A DNA stretch of 64,000 bases, from NCBI GenBank assembly GCA_001899315.1, contig MOYA01000001.1:1133403-1197402 (forward strand). Direction: 5' to 3'. Below the pieces are notes generated by a model that was not told where the DNA came from, ran no database searches, and was given only the letters and a program-made list of their open reading frames with translations. Below, piece by piece: positions 60,827-64,000 of this stretch; position 1 is the stretch's first letter; each line of letters starts with the position of its first letter. Source of the stretch: Candidatus Obscuribacter phosphatis (GTDB lineage Bacteria > Cyanobacteriota > Vampirovibrionia > Obscuribacterales > Obscuribacteraceae). The position numbers and the translations under genes were made by a program.

Positions 60827-62002
60827 ATGACCCTAAAGCCTGAAAGTCCCATCTCAGTTAGAAACAGCAAAGAAGCAAGCGAAGCCAACGTCTTGGGTCA
60901 GTCTGATGCTGTAATGGCGCAAAGCAAATTCATTCAGGACGTGCATGAAATTAAGGCTCAAAAGGGCGGCGAGATAAGCCCAGACGAACTGCGGCGCACT
61001 GCTTTTAAAGCCCTCGACCGCATGTTCGGCATGACCAGCAGCGATGGAGGCGAAAATGCCGGCGTCAGTGCCGAGCAAAGGGCTTTTCGCGATAGCTACA
61101 AATCAGGACGTTCCGACGGTTCGCTCGATACGATGGCTTCCCTCGACCATGGCGTGATAGCCGCATCCAACCCGCTTGAAATATTTAGAGATGCCGAAGC
61201 CCGCGCTTTGATGCCCATGATTCGCAATCTTGACCAGGCTCAGACTATCTCTCCGGCAGACAATACGCCTCTAAAAGAAGTGAACGGTTCTTTCTTTTCG
61301 CAGAAAGACCTAGAAAGACTGGCTAACGGTCAAAATGTCGAAATCGAGCTTTTTGACAAATCCTTGCCCGAAGGCGGTAGCCGCCGCGGTCGCCGCATCA
61401 GACTCGGTGGTTCCGATGTCGATAAAGTGGTGGCTTTGATTGGTCGCAACGAAGGGCGCGCCGACAGCATTAACTGGAACGACGCCGGCTCGGGCATTTC
61501 GGTAGGCATACAGCAAAGCAATCAAAAGTCGGGCAACCTGCCTGAATTATTGCATCGCATGAAAGAAGCCGACCCAGCCAAGTTTAGACAGATATTTGGG
61601 CGCAATGCCGATAATTTGATGGACGAAAATTTTGTCAGACGCGCCCATTTTGCCCCCGGCAATGAACTGGGTCGGGCTATGCAAGCCGCTGTCAGAGAAC
61701 CGGCTTTTCAAAGAGTGCAAGTGATGATGGTGCGCGAACATGTGGAGCGTGCCGCCGAAATAGCCAAAGGTCTAGGCATACAGTCGACCATGGGCGTTGC
61801 CTTGGTGGCAGACCTGACCAATCAATTCGGCGAAGGCGGCGCCCTCAAGTATCTGCGTCAAGCCCGTGGTCGCCACAGCGAAGAAGCCAAGGTGGCAGCC
61901 ATAGCAAGAGCATCGGAAGGCGGTCATTTCACCAGACGCCAACGCTTTGCCACCATAGCCAAGTCAGGCTTGGTCTCGACCCAAGAGAGTTTCAACGCTT
62001 AG
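60827..62002 (+). CDS. Unknown protein with possible lysozyme-fold domain
   Basis: About 391 residues from the ATG at 60827; another in-frame ATG 16 codons upstream (60779) gives a hydrophobic N-terminus but neither has a good ribosome site. The first 200 residues are polar. From about 201, VALIGRNEGRADSINWNDAGSGISVGIQQ (catalytic-type Glu at 209, then N-D and G-IS-GIQ) followed by LPELLHRM resembles the lysozyme-like superfamily (chitosanase/muramidase type); the second half has helices ending in ALVADLTNQFGEGG. That similarity is by eye only. It could be a peptidoglycan hydrolase or an envelope effector with no signal peptide. Confidence 0.65.
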   Translation: MTLKPESPISVRNSKEASEANVLGQSDAVMAQSKFIQDVHEIKAQKGGEISPDELRRTAFKALDRMFGMTSSDGGENAGVSAEQRAFRDSYKSGRSDGSLDTMASLDHGVIAASNPLEIFRDAEARALMPMIRNLDQAQTISPADNTPLKEVNGSFFSQKDLERLANGQNVEIELFDKSLPEGGSRRGRRIRLGGSDVDKVVALIGRNEGRADSINWNDAGSGISVGIQQSNQKSGNLPELLHRMKEADPAKFRQIFGRNADNLMDENFVRRAHFAPGNELGRAMQAAVREPAFQRVQVMMVREHVERAAEIAKGLGIQSTMGVALVADLTNQFGEGGALKYLRQARGRHSEEAKVAAIARASEGGHFTRRQRFATIAKSGLVSTQESFNA

Positions 62003-62031
62003 ACATTCTGTTGTCATTCAAAAGCTGCTTT

Positions 62032-62151
62032 GACTTAGCTTATTTTGTTTGTTTGGCTTATTAGTCTGAGCCTATTGGACTCGGCTTACCGGACTTAGCT
62101 TATTTTGTTTGCTTAGCTTATTAGTCTCAGCTTATTACTCTCAGCTTACTG
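62032..62151. repeat. 60-bp tandem repeat, two copies
   Basis: GACTTAGCTTATTTTGTTTG at 62032 recurs at 62092, exactly 60 bases on; about 51 of 60 positions match. On the minus strand the region continues the aroQ end, where AAGCTGAATTAA (with the stop) is followed by AAGCTGAGAGTAAT and AAGCTGAGACTAAT, giving in-frame TAA, TGA, TAA and TAA. Confidence 0.9.
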
Positions 62152-62158
62152 GCTTAAC

Positions 62159-62611
62159 TTAATTCAGCTTGGCTAAAAGGGCTTCGGCAGCCAGTTCATA
62201 ACCGAGGGGACCGCAGCCGACGATAACACCACTGGCGATATCAGAAAGCAAACTCTTGTGTCTGAACTCTTCGCGGGCATAGACATTAGAGATATGAATT
62301 TCGACAAACTTGATGGCGGTTGCTAAAAGGGCGTCTCTGATGGCAATAGAAGTATGACCAAAGGCTCCAGGATTAATCACTATGCCGCCTTTGGTTTCTT
62401 CTGAGTCTTTGAATTCTTGATAAGCCGCCTGAATGCGATCTACTATCGCCCCTTCATGATTTGACTGAAAGAAGCTCAGTTCAGCCTTGTTTTTCAGCCG
62501 CACTTCGAGATTGGCTTCAATGTCCTTCAGGGTCAAAGTACCATAGTGACTGGTTTCTCTCAGCCCCAATAGATTTAAGTTAGGTCCGTTAATGACCAAG
62601 AGCTTGATCAC
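62159..62611 (-). CDS. aroQ: 3-dehydroquinate dehydratase, type II
   Basis: About 150 residues from the GTG at 62611, which forms a GTGA overlap with the upstream gene's stop and gives the normal family length. It dehydrates 3-dehydroquinate in the shikimate pathway. The active-site Tyr is in HYGTLTL (Y23) with LGLRE before it; [16 protein letters not shown] and [21 protein letters not shown] carry the conserved His, Arg and Glu-His residues. Coupled to the upstream gene of unknown function; aroK lies just beyond that. Confidence 0.95.
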   Translation of the reverse strand: MIKLLVINGPNLNLLGLRETSHYGTLTLKDIEANLEVRLKNKAELSFFQSNHEGAIVDRIQAAYQEFKDSEETKGGIVINPGAFGHTSIAIRDALLATAIKFVEIHISNVYAREEFRHKSLLSDIASGVIVGCGPLGYELAAEALLAKLN

Positions 62612-63237
62612 GACTGCAGCTCTTCTTCTTCCATTTCCATGGCTTCCAAGGCGCACTGAGCTTCCACAAGGAAGGGATCGTTTCTGGTCAATAGTTGCTC
62701 TCTGCGCACCATCTGCACCAGTTCACCCAGAACATCGATGATTGGCATATTGATGCCTTCGTTGGTGGGTACTTCCCGGTCGATGATAAACATGGCGGCA
62801 CCAAGCAAAACTCTTGCTTCGACGGCGCGCAGCTCTTTAGACTGCAAAATCTCACCAAAGACATCGGTCTCTACCCTGTTTTCCATAACCAGGGCTTTAG
62901 AAAAGGTCATGACCGAATTGAGCAACCCTTTGCTTCTTTCTTCGGGCAAAGATGCCGCCGCTCTAATCAAATTAAGGCGGTTGCCGGCGTCACCGAGACT
63001 CTCGGCGCTATCCACCAGGTTTCGCACTTGGTTAGCCTTTGTATTGAACTGTCTGCGCAATTCGTTTTCGGCTACCGATGAAACCGGTTTGGTGGCTGCG
63101 TCAAAGCGCTTGTCATAATAATCTTGTACATGCTGACGTTTCAGCTCAATGCCGAAGGGCATTAATTCCATGAAAATCGACTCCAGCCCTTCAAGCTGGC
63201 TTTGCAAATACATTAGTTCGTCTTGCGTGACTGTCAA
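62608..63237 (-). CDS. Unknown protein between aroK and aroQ
   Basis: 209 residues, all-helical and acidic: [40 protein letters not shown] and the final EEEELQS. No signal peptide, Cys pair or membrane segment. Its stop overlaps the aroQ start by four bases, so the two are translationally coupled. The aroK gene ends 71 bases upstream, on the same strand. It may be a regulator or partner of shikimate enzymes, but no family is recognised. Confidence 0.7.
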   Translation of the reverse strand: MTVTQDELMYLQSQLEGLESIFMELMPFGIELKRQHVQDYYDKRFDAATKPVSSVAENELRRQFNTKANQVRNLVDSAESLGDAGNRLNLIRAAASLPEERSKGLLNSVMTFSKALVMENRVETDVFGEILQSKELRAVEARVLLGAAMFIIDREVPTNEGINMPIIDVLGELVQMVRREQLLTRNDPFLVEAQCALEAMEMEEEELQS

Positions 63238-63308
63238 AAGGACCGCTCCTTTTCAAGGTCGAATTTCTCAATAGCCAATGATAGCACTGCTAACCAGGCA
63301 TATATCAA

Positions 63309-63815
63309 TTATTTCAAGTAGTTCAAGATAGTTTGAACAGTCTCTTCTACTGTCATCCCGGTTGTATCCACAGTAAATTGGGCTTTCTCGTAAACAGGCG
63401 CTCTCTTGGCAAGAAGTTGACTGACGCGATTGACAAGGTCGCCTTCACCATCGAGCATCGGTCGTGCTTCCGAAGTCAGAACTCTCTTGGCAAGGGCTTG
63501 CGGCCCGGCTTTCAAATAGACAGTCAAACCAAGCCGGTTCAATTTCTCTATATTGCCGGGAAATATCGGCAGCCCGCCGCCGCAGGCCAGTACAAAGGGC
63601 GCCGTTTCCTCAAAGAGGCTGTCTAAAAGTTGATTTTCCAGCTCGCGAAAGGTCGCTTCACCCATGGTGGCAAAGATTTGCTGCGGGCTCATGCCCGTGC
63701 CTTCTGCAATAAGCTTGTCGCTATCAACCAGACTAAGCTTGGTTTGCTCTGCCAAAATCTTGGCGCAAGAAGATTTTCCGGCACCAGATGGCCCAAGCAA
63801 GATCAAATTAGGCAT
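63309..63815 (-). CDS. aroK: Shikimate kinase
   Basis: 168 residues. It phosphorylates shikimate with ATP. Walker A GPSGAGKSS at 8-16, DSD at 31-33, the FRELE Arg and the CGGG (78-81) shikimate site, the lid ARPMLDG and the TVDTTGMTVEETVQTI end are all typical. The TPR gene ends 14 bases upstream, and the unknown gene and aroQ lie downstream on the same strand. Confidence 0.95.
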   Translation of the reverse strand: MPNLILLGPSGAGKSSCAKILAEQTKLSLVDSDKLIAEGTGMSPQQIFATMGEATFRELENQLLDSLFEETAPFVLACGGGLPIFPGNIEKLNRLGLTVYLKAGPQALAKRVLTSEARPMLDGEGDLVNRVSQLLAKRAPVYEKAQFTVDTTGMTVEETVQTILNYLK

Positions 63816-63829
63816 CGAAAACGGCTTTG

Positions 63830-64000
63830 TTATAGTGATCTAGTCGCTTTTCTTTGACAGACTTGCAGCTTGGCCTGGGCGTCTATCAAATTAGGATTGA
63901 GCAAACATGCTTGTTTGAAAGACATGGCTGCACCGGCATAATCTTTGAGATTGTACATGGCCAGCCCTAAACCATAATGGGCTGATGCCATCTGTGGTGC
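63830..64000 (-). CDS. TPR protein, 3' end only (5' end outside window)
   Basis: An open minus-strand frame runs from the right edge to a TAA at 63830 and encodes 56 residues. SAHYGLGLAMYNLKDYAGAAMSFKQACLLNPN is a clear TPR unit, and a short basic end (QRKATRSL) follows. It ends 14 bases before the aroK start on the same strand, so it could share the transcript. Confidence 0.75.
   Translation of the reverse strand, partial: APQMASAHYGLGLAMYNLKDYAGAAMSFKQACLLNPNLIDAQAKLQVCQRKATRSL

Overview
The window is a gene-dense, roughly half-GC bacterial chromosome segment using the standard code. It has no rRNA, tRNA, CRISPR array, transposase or phage gene that I could recognise. Many secreted TPR proteins, three Ser/Thr kinase-type proteins (two with TPR-like tails), a Tad/Flp pilus operon, a CsgG-like protein and several very long low-complexity proteins fit a non-photosynthetic Cyanobacteriota lineage (Vampirovibrionia/Melainabacteria, Obscuribacterales-like). 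That placement is an inference from gene style; no marker here proves it.

Layout. 1-3.7 kb: a truncated secreted protein with a chitobiase-type domain, a frameshifted RHS remnant, a zinc-ribbon kinase and a cytidine-deaminase homologue without its zinc ligands. 3.8-9.4 kb: rdgB and rel, then low-complexity or secreted proteins. 9.4-16.1 kb: a minus-strand run alaS-rnhA-secreted protein-CsgG-like-TPR-ilvE. 16.3-19.1 kb: nadK-like and murT (no gatD beside it). 19.1-26.5 kb: Tad pilus operon, with a strong terminator just after the pilin gene. 26.8-33.6 kb: two tandem receptor-type kinases, a TPR protein and deoC. 33.7-41.7 kb: carB, an alpha/beta hydrolase, a gamma-carbonic anhydrase and mutS2. 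41.9-49.8 kb: two giant proteins (1641 and 918 aa) sharing DKPA-type repeats. 49.8-57.8 kb: a GT2 glycosyltransferase, suhB, ileS, an orphan potC-type permease, a YgfZ-TPR fusion and an IscA-type Fe-S carrier. 58-64 kb: a Nudix hydrolase, TPR proteins, a possible lysozyme-fold protein, and aroQ and aroK.

Two observations stand out. First, ileS is preceded by what reads as a complete ribosome-mediated attenuator: a promoter, an 11-codon leader peptide ending in three consecutive Ile codons, and two mutually exclusive 8-bp hairpins, the second followed by a T-tract. Second, about ten genes are followed by short degenerate tandem repeats. In the clearest cases the first unit contains the gene's own stop codon, so several stops stack up in frame. 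I know of no described element of this kind.

Functional groupings supported by the sequence are Fe-S maturation (YgfZ beside IscA), aromatic amino-acid synthesis (aroK and aroQ flanking an unknown gene that is translationally coupled to aroQ), stringent response and nucleotide-pool hygiene (rel-rdgB), and cell-envelope assembly (murT, Tad pilus, CsgG-like, glycosyltransferase).
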